A stretch of DNA of 64,000 bases from Oscillatoriaceae cyanobacterium Prado104 (GCA_025454405.1 JALOON010000079.1:1-64000), one strand, 5' to 3'. Counted from the first letter of the stretch, positions 1-11,139 are shown. Made by a program: numbers and translations. The notes: generated by a model from the letters alone, not told the origin.

Positions 1-101
1 CACCAATTAAATCAAAGATTCCTGATGAAGTTTGAGCTGCTATTTTCCGCTTAGTTTAAGTTAGTGCTATTGTACCTCATCTACCTGAGAAAGGCTATAT
101 A

Positions 102-1166
102 TCAACTATTTAAGATTCGATCGAGCGTTGCTGCCATGACATCTTTTGTTTGCCCGGTAACAGCATACACTATAGCTTCGCGGTAAATTCTACCGGCCGG
201 GTGCATCGTGCTGTTAGCGGCACCGGCAGCAACTGTAACTGCTGCTTGCCCGCAGCGCATAGCTAAGTCTATTGCCTCTGTCCGCAGCGCTAATTCTTCG
301 GCAAACGACAAATTTTGAGGTTTGTAAAAACTATTTTTTAGCCGATCGAACTTTTGCTCTAGTTTTTTGCTGGCTGCTGATATCGCAGGTGAATTTTTCT
401 CCCTCGCTACTGCTTCGATCGCGTCCAATCCAGCGCCAATGCAGCCCAAGGTAGCTGGTATGGATTTTAGCACATTTTTGCGATCGTTTTGGGCAATCCA
501 GCCAGCGGGTTTCAGGGAAATTATTTGCGATTCGTGCAGCAAGTAATTATTAAAAGTGGCCGTGACTGTATTGGTAGAACTTACTGCTATTAATGGCATC
601 GGTTCACCGCAAGTTATTGTACCGCATTCACCTGCAAAATTAGCCAAAGGAACCAAACCAAAAACAGCACGATCGTCCGGGAGAGTTGCAGCTACAATAA
701 ACTTGTGCAACAATCCAAAACCCGTTACCCAAGGAACTTTTCCCGACAGTAAAAAACCATCTTTTGCGGGAGTTGCGGTAACAGCAGGATTACCCGACCG
801 TCGCAAGTGAGAAAACCCAATTCCCAAGCGCAATTCTCCTCGAGAAATGGCTGGCAAATATTTGTTTTTCAATATTTCATTGTCGCTAGCTGCCAGCATG
901 GAAGTAGCGCTATGATGTTGGGCTTGCAAAAACCATAAAGCACCGGAATATCGGGCAATCGATTCTTGATATCGATCGAAAGATGCAGCATCAATATCAA
1001 TTCCGCCCCAGTGTTGGGGAACTCGCAAAGCTAAAAGCGATCGGGCTTCCAATCCGGCAATTGCTGTTGCTAATGCTTGGGAGTTACTGTCGATAATTTC
1101 AGCTTGAGGTGCGACGAACTTTTGGAAGTATGTTTCTGCGGTATCGAGAAGATTTTGGGGATTCAT
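102..1166 (-). CDS. acyl-CoA dehydrogenase family protein
   Basis: About 354 residues. The sequence matches the acyl-CoA dehydrogenase fold: a helical N-terminal domain, a middle beta domain (SGKVPWVTGFG near residue 150), and a C-terminal helical domain beginning near CIGAGLDAIEAVAR. Family members oxidise acyl-CoA thioesters with FAD; some relatives act as flavin monooxygenases, so the substrate is unknown. I use the ATG at 1166, 19 bases after the stop of the SbcD-like gene. A TTG at 1202 would extend it and overlap that gene. Same strand and close spacing suggest co-transcription with the upstream nuclease gene, although no functional link is evident. Confidence 0.8.
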   Translation of the reverse strand: MNPQNLLDTAETYFQKFVAPQAEIIDSNSQALATAIAGLEARSLLALRVPQHWGGIDIDAASFDRYQESIARYSGALWFLQAQHHSATSMLAASDNEILKNKYLPAISRGELRLGIGFSHLRRSGNPAVTATPAKDGFLLSGKVPWVTGFGLLHKFIVAATLPDDRAVFGLVPLANFAGECGTITCGEPMPLIAVSSTNTVTATFNNYLLHESQIISLKPAGWIAQNDRKNVLKSIPATLGCIGAGLDAIEAVAREKNSPAISAASKKLEQKFDRLKNSFYKPQNLSFAEELALRTEAIDLAMRCGQAAVTVAAGAANSTMHPAGRIYREAIVYAVTGQTKDVMAATLDRILNS

Positions 1167-1185
1167 GTTTAACCTAATATTGACT

Positions 1186-2427
1186 TTAAAATTCGATCGC
1201 AACTTCCTCTTTCGCCCCCAACAAACCCTGCGCCGCCTCTAACATACTTTCTGCAACATCTTTCAAATCTTCGCGACTTGCTAAATAGGTTTTCAAAGCA
1301 TCTAACGGATCTATACTGTTATTAGCATTCAATTCCGGCAACCGCGGTCTTGCTAGCTGGCTGACTAATTCCGGTTGAATTGTGTAGCTGTGCGTTTCGC
1401 TTAAAAGCACGTGCAATTGCGCGCTGTCAATTAAGTCTAATTGGTCCGATCGCAATTGGTAAATCAACCTGACAACGGCATCTGTTATTTGTTTCTTGCC
1501 AATAGCTTTCACCAAATCTGCCTGCGGATTTTCCGATTCCGCAACATTCACTTTAATAGTTTGAAATACCCGCACGGGCAAAGCGCAAAATTCCCATTCT
1601 GCTTTCCCGCGTTCCAAATTAATCAATACAAAACCCTTATCTTCTTTCTCTTCGCTAAAATCAACTCGTTCGATACTTCCCGGATAAATTACTGGAGGAT
1701 TGTTAGAGGGGTTGAGATTTTGGTGTTTGTGTACGTGACCGAGGGCAACGTAATCAAAACAAGGGCGAGTTAGCATGGAAACGGGAATGTTAAAACCTTT
1801 ACCCACTGCTAAAAAACGTTCGGCTCCCAAACTAGCTTTATCTGCCATTAAATGTCCTAACAGTACGGTGGGTATTTCCGGGTTGAGGCGGCGGATTTCA
1901 CCTTCCATTGCAATTGTGAGTTTTTCTGTTAATAATTGATTGACCTCACCCATTGAAAGATTTTCAGTTTCCGATCGCGTCATTAAGGTCGATCGAGTCA
2001 GCCAAGGTAATGTTACCACTTGTACAGGCCCGCTGCGGGTTTTAATTAAGTGAGTTTCCAGGCGATCGCCTACAATAAATTTAGGTATCCCCAAAGTTCG
2101 ATAAATTCCCAAACTCGCGCCGCCCTGTCCCTGAGAATGTTGGTCGTGATTTCCTACTAGCAAAACTGTCGGAATTTCCGCATCTACCAAGCGGCTGAAT
2201 TGGCGGGCAAAAGCTTCCTTGACAAAAGGGGTCGGCGTCGCATCGGGGAAAGCATCGCCACCGAAGATGACTAAATCTACGGGTTCAGAAATTGCTCTGT
2301 CCATACATTTGCCCAAGGTAGCAGCGAAGTCTTCCAAGCGGGTATTTAAGCCTGTTTCTGGATTGAGCCGGCCGTGGGAGAAACCGCTGCCCATGTGAAT
2401 GTCTGAAAGGTGGAGAATTTTAATCAT
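1186..2427 (-). CDS. sbcD: SbcD-like metallophosphoesterase / DNA repair exonuclease
   Basis: 413 residues. The calcineurin-type metal-binding motifs appear in order: DIH near residue 9, GGD near 56, GNHD near 93, GHL near 192 and GHVH near 231. This matches the Mre11/SbcD nuclease subunit, which works with the SbcC ATPase on hairpins and blocked double-strand ends. The C-terminal third (LHVLLSETHSY onward) is the capping region. No sbcC lies next to it. The abundant hairpin repeats of this genome are the kind of structure SbcCD acts on, but that link is inference. The downstream acyl-CoA dehydrogenase gene follows closely. Confidence 0.85.
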   Translation of the reverse strand: MIKILHLSDIHMGSGFSHGRLNPETGLNTRLEDFAATLGKCMDRAISEPVDLVIFGGDAFPDATPTPFVKEAFARQFSRLVDAEIPTVLLVGNHDQHSQGQGGASLGIYRTLGIPKFIVGDRLETHLIKTRSGPVQVVTLPWLTRSTLMTRSETENLSMGEVNQLLTEKLTIAMEGEIRRLNPEIPTVLLGHLMADKASLGAERFLAVGKGFNIPVSMLTRPCFDYVALGHVHKHQNLNPSNNPPVIYPGSIERVDFSEEKEDKGFVLINLERGKAEWEFCALPVRVFQTIKVNVAESENPQADLVKAIGKKQITDAVVRLIYQLRSDQLDLIDSAQLHVLLSETHSYTIQPELVSQLARPRLPELNANNSIDPLDALKTYLASREDLKDVAESMLEAAQGLLGAKEEVAIEF

Positions 2428-2489
2428 GATTTTTTCTTTTGGGATTGCGGCATTATTGTGGGATTATTGGATTGTCGATCGCTATCAAC

Positions 2490-2876
2490 TATCAACTATC
2501 AACTCAAAACTCCCAAGAAACTCTCTGTCAACTCAAAACTCAAAACTCCCGAACAACTCAAAACTCAAAACTCAAAACTCCCGAACAACTCAAAACTCCC
2601 TCTTAAACTCAAAACTCAAAACTTAAAACTCAAAACTCCCTCTTAAACTCAAAACTCAAAACTCAAAACTCCCTCTTAAACTCAAAACTCAAAACTCAAA
2701 ACTCAAAACTCCCTCTTAAACTCACTCCCTCTTAAACTCAAAACTCAAAACTCAAAACTCAAAACTCCCTCTTAAACTCAAAACTCAAAACTCAAAACTC
2801 AAAACTCAAAACTCCCTCTTAAACTCAAAACTCAAAACTCAAAACTCCCGAACAACTATCAACTATCAACTATTCT
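2490..2876. repeat. AAACTC-based tandem repeat tract
   Basis: Nearly 400 bases made of short units (CTCAAAA, with CCCTCTTAAACTC variants) fill the gap between the SbcD-like gene and the methyltransferase. At both ends it merges into ATCAACT units (CTATCAACTATCAAC). No coding signal; the short open frames across it are low-complexity artefacts. Confidence 0.9.
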
Positions 2877-2877
2877 C

Positions 2878-3942
2878 CTAACTTCTCCGGCACAAAATCC
2901 AGCGCAATTCCATCGGAGGGCGTCCGTTTGCCATCGGAAACACATCCCTACCGGTAGCCCAACTCGGAAACCAAGGCGTCGGCGGCCATGCTCCATCCGG
3001 CAAGTGATGGCGTTCGTACTCAAATACCAACTCATCAGATATTTGCTCTAGGGGCAATCCCTCCATTGCAGCAACGAGTTCTTGGGGAGTAAATAAAGTA
3101 GACCAAGAAAGTTGCGCGACTTGACGGACGAGGGCATCGGGCTGGTAGTCGCCAGAGGTTAAAAATGTGCTGAACAGCAGCAAACCTCCCGGACACAGAA
3201 AATCACACATTTTGGCTAAAAACAGCCGCACTTGGTCGCTATCGCGGAAATGCGAAAGAACTTCGGCGGCGACGGCGAGTTGGTAGCGGGCCGGTTTCAT
3301 CCGCACTAAGGGGTCGAGGATATCGCCTTGAGTAACTGTGACAGGCAAATTTTCGGCGGCGGCGGCGGCTTTTAACTGTTCTGCAAAAGCTGGAGTCAGT
3401 TCGATCGCATCTACAGCATATCCCAATCTCGCCAACGGTAAAGTATTGCGTCCGGTTCCAGCTCCGACATCTAAAATTCGCAGGTTCCCAGAGTTGGCCA
3501 ATTTAGCAGCAACTGCCATTAATTTTGCGTCAGGATGGGAGCCGAATAGCGGGGGCTCTCTAGTTTCTAACCAAGTATTGTATTGTTCTCCAACTGTTGA
3601 AGTAGTGACAATAAATTTGCAGGCCAAACCGGTTTGCGGGGGTTGAACTGATTCGTATTGCAGCAGCAGCACTGAGGCGGTGGAAGTGTTGTATCCTTGT
3701 TCTAATTTGCTGGCTAGCAATTTAATGAGTTCGTTTTTTCTGTCTTCCGGCAGGGGTCGGCTGAGGGTTTGAAATAGCTGTTCTATCCACTTGATATAGT
3801 GGTTTAACATTCCCGGCACGCACGGAAAGGCTACTTCTCCGCGAGCGGTAATGCGAGTATTGATTTTGTATGTAACTGCTTGCTGGAGGATTTCGGGATT
3901 TAATACCAGTGGCAGCATTTCAGTCTGTTCGTCAGGTGTCAT
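2878..3942 (-). CDS. class I SAM-dependent methyltransferase
   Basis: 354 residues. Motif I for S-adenosylmethionine binding is clear (ILDVGAGTGRNTLPLARLG, near residue 157), followed by an acidic residue at the end of strand 2 (DAIELTP) and a post-motif QGDILDP. The first ~120 residues are a separate domain without a recognised name. The methyl acceptor cannot be told from the sequence. The gene is isolated between a tandem repeat tract and a repeat-rich intergenic region. The ATG at 3942 gives a normal N-terminus. Confidence 0.8.
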   Translation of the reverse strand: MTPDEQTEMLPLVLNPEILQQAVTYKINTRITARGEVAFPCVPGMLNHYIKWIEQLFQTLSRPLPEDRKNELIKLLASKLEQGYNTSTASVLLLQYESVQPPQTGLACKFIVTTSTVGEQYNTWLETREPPLFGSHPDAKLMAVAAKLANSGNLRILDVGAGTGRNTLPLARLGYAVDAIELTPAFAEQLKAAAAAENLPVTVTQGDILDPLVRMKPARYQLAVAAEVLSHFRDSDQVRLFLAKMCDFLCPGGLLLFSTFLTSGDYQPDALVRQVAQLSWSTLFTPQELVAAMEGLPLEQISDELVFEYERHHLPDGAWPPTPWFPSWATGRDVFPMANGRPPMELRWILCRRS

Positions 3943-4108
3943 TAGTTAGTTGAGAGTTGAGAGTTGATAGTTGATAGTTGATAGTGGGAAAGTCGCCGCT
4001 CGCGATTGTCTATAGTTGACCCTCGATCGCGATATGGTGCGTCGAAGCGTGAATTGTTGTAAATAGACAGAATTATTGCAGATTCGTACCTACTTTAACT
4101 ATTTTTTA

Positions 4109-4340
4109 AACACCGACTGCTAATTACCAAAGAAGTTCCGAAGTATCGCAGTCCTCTTTCAGAAGACTTTCGCTATGAGACAGGGGTTTGCAACCCCTGT
4201 CGGACTCTCGGAACCAGCGACTAAATTTAGTAAAAACCGACTGTTAATTACCAAAGAAGTTCCGAAGTATCGCAGTCCTCTTTCAGAGGACTTTCGCTAT
4301 GAGACAGGGGTTTGCAACCCCTGTCAGACCCTCGAAACCA
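4109..4340. repeat. two tandem copies of a dispersed hairpin repeat
   Basis: Two ~105-base copies, about 4109-4215 and 4231-4340. Each contains a CAGTCCTCTTTCAGA arm, CTTTCGCTATGAGAC and a CAGGGGTTTGCAACCCCTG stem. Related copies lie near 6469, 17690, 18738 (inside a gene), 55985 and 56125. The rest of 3943-4505 holds ATAGTTGA/ATCAACT simple repeats and no gene. Confidence 0.85.
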
Positions 4341-4505
4341 GCGATCGAATCTCAAAACGATCGACCGACTTTCGGAATCATCCACCACATCTCGGAACGA
4401 GCCAAAAAACTTCCTTAACCAACCATCAACTATAGACGCTCGCGAGCGGGGACGCTCGCACTACAACTGTCAACTATCAACTATCAACTATCAACTGTCA
4501 ACTGT

Positions 4506-4805
4506 TTAATTGCTGCCGGTAAAAGTAACTTGGGGAAATTTTAATTGAGCTTCACCCATCGGACGGCGGCGACCTTCTTCTTGCCAGTAGTTAATTACTT
4601 CTGTGGCTTGATTGAGGATTTCGACGCGATCGTTATCCGAGATCCAGTGTTTGGCTTCGAGTTCGTTTTTTAGCTGTTCCCAGGCATCGTTCCGGGGCCA
4701 GAAAAAGTAAGAAGTCAGGGGGCTAGTTCCTTTGCCGACTACTTGGTCAACGGCAAGGGCAACGTTCTCTTCTAGCCAGAGAACTTTGAGGATGAACTTG
4801 GACAA
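4506..4805 (-). CDS. small ribosomal subunit protein PSRP-3 (Ycf65-like)
   Basis: 99 residues matching the cyanobacterial/plastid-specific 30S protein PSRP-3: [17 protein letters not shown] at the start, then [20 protein letters not shown] and the [10 protein letters not shown] signature. The whole conserved length is present. The start appears to be TTG at 4805: GGAGGT lies just upstream and no in-frame ATG precedes the conserved N-terminus. It binds the small ribosomal subunit. It stands alone here, divergent from the HAD gene, with about 100 bases between them for both promoters. Confidence 0.9.
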   Translation of the reverse strand: MSKFILKVLWLEENVALAVDQVVGKGTSPLTSYFFWPRNDAWEQLKNELEAKHWISDNDRVEILNQATEVINYWQEEGRRRPMGEAQLKFPQVTFTGSN

Positions 4806-4904
4806 GGAAACCTCCGGAGTTTTGATCGAACTTGTTAAAAATTTCTACAATCGCTAAGCTTAGCACACAATTTTGATAATGAGTAAGTTAATTGCGGGGA
4901 AGTT

Positions 4905-5711
4905 ATGGCAGCAGGCAGAGCTATTTTGGTGTTCGACATTGATGGTGTGGTGCGGGATGTGTCGGGCTCGTACCGGCGGGCGATTGCGGATGCGGTGGAA
5001 CATTTTACGGGGGGCGGTTTTCGCCCGAATTCGGGGGATATCGATGCTCTGAAGTCGGAGGGCATCTGGAATAATGACTGGGATGCTTCTTTTGAGTTGG
5101 TTTGCCGCTACTTTGAGGGTGCGGGGCGAGAGAGAAACGAAATCGCTCTCGATTATGACAAGTTAGTGGCTTTTTTTCAAAGTCGGTATCGCGGGCCAGA
5201 CGATCGCGCTTGGACTGGTTATATTTGCGACGAACCCGTGCTGTTAACTCCGGCTTACTTCGAGAGTTTAACTGCTGGGGGGATTGCATGGGGATTTTTT
5301 AGCGGGGCGATGCGGGCTGAAGCTGCTTACGTTTTGGAGGGAAAACTCGGCTTGCAATCTCCTGTATTGGTAGCGATGGAAGATGCGCCGGGAAAACCCG
5401 ATCCGACAGGGCTTTTTAGCGCGATCGAACAGTTAGAAAAGCTGCACGGTTTGGCAAGCAATTTGCCTGTAATTTATGCCGGGGATACTGTGGCGGATAT
5501 TTATACTGTTGTCAAGGCAAGCAAACAGCAACCAGAGCGAGTTTGGGTGGGAGTCGGAATTTTGCCGCCTCATGTTTTGGATGATGTGGCGCGCTGCGAG
5601 ACTTATGCTGCGAAGCTGAAAGATGCCGGGGCGATCGAGGTTTTTCGCAATGTTGAAGAGTTGACTGCCACACAAATCGATTGGATTTTAGATTTGCGCT
5701 CGGAGATTTGA
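4905..5711 (+). CDS. HAD-superfamily subfamily IA hydrolase, cyanobacterial type
   Basis: 268 residues. The nucleophile motif is FDIDGVVRD (residues 10-18), with a second motif FFSGAMR and late acidic motif IYAGDTVADI. This fits the cyanobacterial HAD-IA group (TIGR01548-like), whose substrate is not established. The cap domain follows the first motif. The ATG at 4905 has a GGGGAAG ribosome-binding site. It is divergent from the PSRP-3 gene, and the downstream SMI1/KNR4-like gene is separated by a ~140-base gap. Confidence 0.8.
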   Translation: MAAGRAILVFDIDGVVRDVSGSYRRAIADAVEHFTGGGFRPNSGDIDALKSEGIWNNDWDASFELVCRYFEGAGRERNEIALDYDKLVAFFQSRYRGPDDRAWTGYICDEPVLLTPAYFESLTAGGIAWGFFSGAMRAEAAYVLEGKLGLQSPVLVAMEDAPGKPDPTGLFSAIEQLEKLHGLASNLPVIYAGDTVADIYTVVKASKQQPERVWVGVGILPPHVLDDVARCETYAAKLKDAGAIEVFRNVEELTATQIDWILDLRSEI

Positions 5712-5848
5712 GATGTGTAAATGTGCGATCTTGATGGGAACTGCAGATGAAGCTGATGAACGCGGAGGTAGGCGAAGCCTTCGGTGCAGGGTACGCAGAT
5801 TTTTTCAATTTTGTTATGACTTTTGCTAATGTTCGATCGTTGGTGGTT

Positions 5849-6250
5849 ATGAGCTATGCTTCAGAGTACGCTAAATTTGTGCGACGGCATCTCGGCAAAC
5901 AGCCCGAACTTGCTGATGGTTTGTCTGAGACCCAGATCGGTGAAGCTGAAAAAAAATTGGGTTTTCAACTTCCAGTATCTGTTCGCGACTACTACAAGAT
6001 TGCGGGAAATTTACCAGAGTTAAATCGGGCACACAATCAGCTTTTGGATATTCCAGGATTTTTGGCAGACAATGATTTCTGGATTTTTATGGAAGAGAAT
6101 CAAGAAGTTGTTAGCTGGGGTATCAAAACCAAGGATCTAGCTAGTTCTGACCCTGAAGTTTGGCAGCGAGTGAACTCGAATCCGCCCGAATGGTACTCGG
6201 AGGAAATGACTTTTTCGGAATTTATCGTGCAGGCGCTCGATCTGCGTTAG
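5849..6250 (+). CDS. SMI1/KNR4 (SUKH)-like protein
   Basis: About 133 residues from the ATG at 5849; the frame is open further upstream, but that part has no conserved character. It shows the SUKH pattern: ETQIGEAEKKLGFQLPVSVRDYY near the N-terminus, then a hydrophobic aromatic stretch (DFWIFMEENQEVVSWG) and FSEFIVQAL near the end. SUKH proteins often act as immunity or housekeeping partners of toxins. No toxin gene is adjacent, so no function is assigned. Confidence 0.65.
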   Translation: MSYASEYAKFVRRHLGKQPELADGLSETQIGEAEKKLGFQLPVSVRDYYKIAGNLPELNRAHNQLLDIPGFLADNDFWIFMEENQEVVSWGIKTKDLASSDPEVWQRVNSNPPEWYSEEMTFSEFIVQALDLR

Positions 6251-6287
6251 ATTGGAGATTCGAGGAGCGAACGGGAATCTCGCATCT

Positions 6288-6464
6288 TTAAAAATTTTGG
6301 GCGGTGCCTTGAATTGGATCGAAATCAAATCTGCGATCGTAATCTGTTTCGCCGTAAAGATTAAAACTAATTGTTGGTTCATCTCCCAGGGCTGCGACGT
6401 GATGGATCGCATCAAGTAAAGAAAATCCTTGTGCGGGTAAAGCCAATCCTTGTGCGGGTACTTG
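6288..6464 (-). pseudogene. C-terminal remnant of a cupin (cysteine-dioxygenase-like) gene
   Basis: On the minus strand an open stretch reads LLDAIHHVAALGDEP, then ISFNLYGETDYDRRF, and ends GTAQNF plus stop. This resembles the end of cyanobacterial cysteine-dioxygenase-like cupins (HHV and S-hxx-Y-G elements). The motif LPAQG is duplicated just before it. The 5' part is missing and the frame stops where the dispersed hairpin repeat at 6469 begins. The family name is from memory and not certain. Confidence 0.5.
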
Positions 6465-6468
6465 CTAT

Positions 6469-6532
6469 CAGTCCTCTTGAGCGAGGACTTGCGCTATGAG
6501 ACAGGGACTGTCAGTCCCTGTCGGACCGTCGG
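6469..6532. repeat. dispersed hairpin repeat copy
   Basis: Copy of the CAGTCCTCTT...GAGGACTTGCGCTATGAGACAGGG family, with the stem CAGGGACTGTCAGTCCCTG. It abuts the truncated cupin remnant and lies ~100 bases upstream of the phytoene desaturase gene. Confidence 0.8.
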
Positions 6533-6604
6533 GCTGACGCCCGCGGCCTGTAACGCATCCTTAAAGATTGCCCAAAAAATGTAACGAGTTGTAAAGTACA
6601 ATGA

Positions 6605-8011
<1,407 letters not shown>

Positions 8012-8104
8012 AAAATTGAGAATTTTTCATAAACACTTAAAAGAATCTCTCGTTGTCTCAACGGGGGAATGTCAGTTCTAAATCTTTAAATTTCTTATTC
8101 TCGG

Positions 8105-9034
8105 ATGCTGCAACTGTCAAAACTCCAGTGCATGAGAACTCTGGCTTCTGTTGATGACTCCTACGAACTGTGCCGCCAAGTTACCGCGAGTTATGCCAAA
8201 AATTTTTATTTAGGCACTCAACTCATGCCCGAAGCCAAGCGTCGGGCTATCTGGGCGATTTATGTCTGGTGCCGCCGCACCGACGAACTCGTAGACGGAC
8301 CGGGTTCTGAGGCTACAACCCCTGAAACCCTCAATCTGTGGGAAAAACGCTTAGAATCGGTGTTTTCCGGCTATCCCCAAGACGACTACGACGTGGCTTT
8401 GGTGGACGCGATATCTCGTTTCCCGATCGACATTCAACCGTTTCGAGAAATGATTGCGGGCCAGCAAATGGATTTGTACCGCAGCCGCTACGAAACTTTT
8501 GAAGAGCTCAATCTTTACTGTTATCGAGTTGCGGGTACTGTAGGGCTGATGTCGATGGCTGTCATGGGCGTGAACGAATCCAATCCCGCTGCTAACTGGA
8601 ATTGGCATTGGGGCAATAAAATTCCTAAAGAAGAAGCTGTTGCCCTCGGCATCGCCAAGCAGTTAACTAACATCCTGCGCGATGTCGGAGAAGATGCCCG
8701 CCGCGGCCGCATTTACATTCCCTTGGAAGACTTGGCGCTGTTTAACTATACCGAAAAAGATTTGTTTAACGGTGTAATTGACAATCGGTGGCGGGAATTG
8801 ATGAAGTATCAAATTCAGCGAGCTCGCAAATTATACGCCAGCGCCGAACCCGGAATCAAAGTTTTGAGTCCCGATATCCGCTGGACTGTTTGGGCAGCAA
8901 CGATGCTGTACAGCAAAATTTTAAATGCGATCGAGCGCAATCAATACGATGTGTTTCACAAGCGCGCCTACGTTACTAATTCTCAGAAACTGCTGTGCCT
9001 CCCCGCTTCTTGGCTGAAGTCAAAAATGCTTTAG
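8105..9034 (+). CDS. crtB: phytoene synthase
   Basis: 309 residues. Both aspartate-rich Mg-diphosphate motifs are present (DELVD near residue 60 and DVGED near 196), along with the family signatures YAKNFYLGT and the AVALGIAKQLTNILRD helix. It condenses two geranylgeranyl diphosphates to phytoene, the substrate of the desaturase encoded just upstream. The ATG at 8105 gives a slightly long N-terminus; MRTLASVDDSYE (about 8132) is an alternative start. Confidence 0.95.
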   Translation: MLQLSKLQCMRTLASVDDSYELCRQVTASYAKNFYLGTQLMPEAKRRAIWAIYVWCRRTDELVDGPGSEATTPETLNLWEKRLESVFSGYPQDDYDVALVDAISRFPIDIQPFREMIAGQQMDLYRSRYETFEELNLYCYRVAGTVGLMSMAVMGVNESNPAANWNWHWGNKIPKEEAVALGIAKQLTNILRDVGEDARRGRIYIPLEDLALFNYTEKDLFNGVIDNRWRELMKYQIQRARKLYASAEPGIKVLSPDIRWTVWAATMLYSKILNAIERNQYDVFHKRAYVTNSQKLLCLPASWLKSKML

Positions 9035-9060
9035 GAGAAAGCAATGCTGCTTCAATCTTA

Positions 9061-9083
9061 AGTCCGCGCAGGCGGACTTTGTT
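9061..9083 (+). terminator. probable rho-independent terminator after crtB
   Basis: A seven-base-pair stem AGTCCGC/GCGGACT with a four-base loop is followed by TTTGTTT, 26 bases after the crtB stop. It is followed by two copies of TTTGTATAGCCCCGAATTCT (about 9082 and 9119), a short direct repeat. Confidence 0.65.
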
Positions 9084-9136
9084 TGTATAGCCCCGAATTC
9101 TCTGCGGTGGGTTCTTGGTTTGTATAGCCCCGAATT

Positions 9137-9646
9137 CTATTCGGCGGGCTGAGGTTCGGCGGACTCAGATTTTGTTTTCAATTGGGCGATAGCACTTTCC
9201 AGGAATTGCTTTTCCTGCTGGAGTTTTGCTTCTAAATTTTGAATTTGTTCTCGGCGGGCTTCAACTTCGATCGACCTGCGAGACAATTCTTGGCTTTGCA
9301 AAGAAAGAGATTGCCGCCATTCTTCTGCCTTCTGGGCTTCTTGCTGCAAAAAATCGGGAGTAAAGCCTGTTGTTAAATATTTCTCAACTAATTCTAGCAC
9401 CCAGTTTGTAGCTGTTTGTAGCCGCAAAACCTTGCCGTTTTCGCCAATATCTGCTAATATTAAAACCCCTTCATTTAAAATATTAGTTGGCAAATTAAGT
9501 CGATCGCTAACATCATCTAACGCTAGCATCAAGACAGTTCCGTCAGCAAGAATTGCCCAAGTATCGTCATAATTTTTGCCAGCCAGTAACCGCAGGCTTA
9601 TCTGGTTTGAAAACTCCTGTTTTTGTACTCGAGCTAAGTATAACAT
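9137..9646 (-). CDS. conserved cyanobacterial coiled-coil protein, function unknown
   Basis: 169 residues. The N-terminal half looks globular (YDDTWAILADGTVLMLALDD...). From about residue 100 to the end there is a charged coiled coil (EEWRQSLSLQSQELSRR onward, rich in E, Q, R, L). No signal peptide or membrane segment. Convergent with crtB. I do not recognise a named family. Confidence 0.6.
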   Translation of the reverse strand: MLYLARVQKQEFSNQISLRLLAGKNYDDTWAILADGTVLMLALDDVSDRLNLPTNILNEGVLILADIGENGKVLRLQTATNWVLELVEKYLTTGFTPDFLQQEAQKAEEWRQSLSLQSQELSRRSIEVEARREQIQNLEAKLQQEKQFLESAIAQLKTKSESAEPQPAE

Positions 9647-9945
9647 GGTGGATGCAAGTATAATTGGTAGGTTCTTAGAAAGTCAGTTATCTTTTACAAT
9701 ATCCAATCCGTGTTAACAACCCGATCGATCGAGAGGGAGATGGGATTGTAAGATTCTTTAAACAGGTTGGACTTATTACTTGAATAACGAGTTCCTCAAA
9801 CTTGCGCCACGATAGCATATAAGTGCGATCGCTACGCGAACCTCACACCAACGTGCTAGCTTTCCGGCTGCGCATTTGAGGTACAATATTAGATCAAATC
9901 CCTGTCTGTGGTTCGACCGATCGGGATGCTGTATTTAGCAGCACG

Positions 9946-10107
9946 CGGATCGCAAGAGGTTTGTACAAGACATCAGCCGGTCAATTAATTAACTCCGATG
10001 TTAACGGTGCTTACAATATTTTGAGAAAAGCAATCCCAAATGCGTTTAGCAATGGGATTGGTCGTGGGCGTAGTTCAGCTTTAGAAGGGTCGATCTGCTC
10101 AAAGTGA
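9946..10107 (+). pseudogene. TnpB (IS200/IS605-type) C-terminal remnant
   Basis: The frame reads ARGLYKTSAGQLINSDVNGAY and then NILRKAIPNAF before a stop. This is the hallmark TnpB C-terminus (INxDVNGAYNILRK). The zinc-finger and catalytic parts are absent, so only the last ~50 residues survive. The rest of the 9647-10172 gap shows no gene. Confidence 0.7.
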
Positions 10108-10172
10108 AAGTGAAAGGGGAGGGGCTAATGCCTCCCATGTTATGCCAGAAATGACTATACTTTTACCAGCTA

Positions 10173-11015
10173 TTAGAAGATCGTGAAATCATTCAAATCG
10201 ATCGAACTTGCTTGCACCCCATTCAAAACAGCTAAAAGTTCGTTGTTTTGAGCGATCGAAATGAAAGTTGCATTGCCATTTTGAGTGATGCTGAGTTGAC
10301 CGAAAGTTAAACCGCCAGTTAACACCAGCAAATCTTCACCTTTGGTGAAATCAATAATTTCATCGCTACCTTCACCGACTGTTAAAACAAATCGATCGGC
10401 CCCATTACCGCCACTCAAAATATTATTGCCCGATCCCCCCGTTAGAGTATCGTCACCTTTGCCACCGTAGAGAGTATCGTTACCCTCACCGCCGCACAGT
10501 TTGTCATCACCGCCATTACCAAACATCAGGTCATTGCCAGCACCGCCGCACAAGGAATCTGGCGCGCCGTCGCGCAATCTCGCACTATCTCCGAAAATCG
10601 TATCGTCCCCATCGCCAGCGCAAATACTATCAGCACCGCGATCGCCCAACAACAAATCGTTGCCAGTACCGCCAACAAGTACGTCATCGCCCTTACCGCC
10701 AGACAGCGTATCATTGCCTTCTTCACCGCCAAGAGTATCAGCAGCATCTCCCCCATTTAAGAGGTCGTTACCAGTGCCGCCAAATAGCAAATCGCGTCCG
10801 GTTGGGTCAAAACTGCCTCCAAACAAGCAGTCGTTACCTTCATCTCCCACCAGAGAATCGTTGCCTGTGTCGCCCCAAATCCAGTCATCGTCTTTGCCGC
10901 CGATCGCCACATCGTCGCCCTTGCCCGCGAAAATGAGATCGTCGCCGCCGTTGCCGTTGAGGTAGTCATTGCCCCGCCCGCCAAACAGCAAGTCTCTGTC
11001 TGCATTCGGTTCCAA
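10173..11015 (-). CDS. RTX calcium-binding C-terminal part of a frameshifted DUF4347 protein
   Basis: 280 residues of glycine/aspartate nonapeptides (GGxGNDxLxGGxGDD) and a C-terminal cap ([21 protein letters not shown]) typical of RTX domains, which fold on calcium after secretion. The reading frame is open upstream of this ATG through [19 protein letters not shown] and a TPTPTP tract to about 11491. It was therefore part of the 11140-13896 gene before a one-base shift. Expressed alone it would lack the adhesin-like N-terminal part. Confidence 0.75.
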   Translation of the reverse strand: MEPNADRDLLFGGRGNDYLNGNGGDDLIFAGKGDDVAIGGKDDDWIWGDTGNDSLVGDEGNDCLFGGSFDPTGRDLLFGGTGNDLLNGGDAADTLGGEEGNDTLSGGKGDDVLVGGTGNDLLLGDRGADSICAGDGDDTIFGDSARLRDGAPDSLCGGAGNDLMFGNGGDDKLCGGEGNDTLYGGKGDDTLTGGSGNNILSGGNGADRFVLTVGEGSDEIIDFTKGEDLLVLTGGLTFGQLSITQNGNATFISIAQNNELLAVLNGVQASSIDLNDFTIF

Positions 11016-11139
11016 GGGAACATTGGTGGGTACTCCCCCGTAAATATTGTCATTGCCACTGCCGCCCAGCAGAATATCGTTACCGTTGAAACCGTTAATA
11101 GCATCGTTGAGATTGCTGCCGGTGAGGAAGTCGTCGCCG

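Noticed and set aside
2399-2646. Short frames across the CTCAAAA repeat
   Set aside because: Low-complexity products (KTQNSKL) with no start signals.
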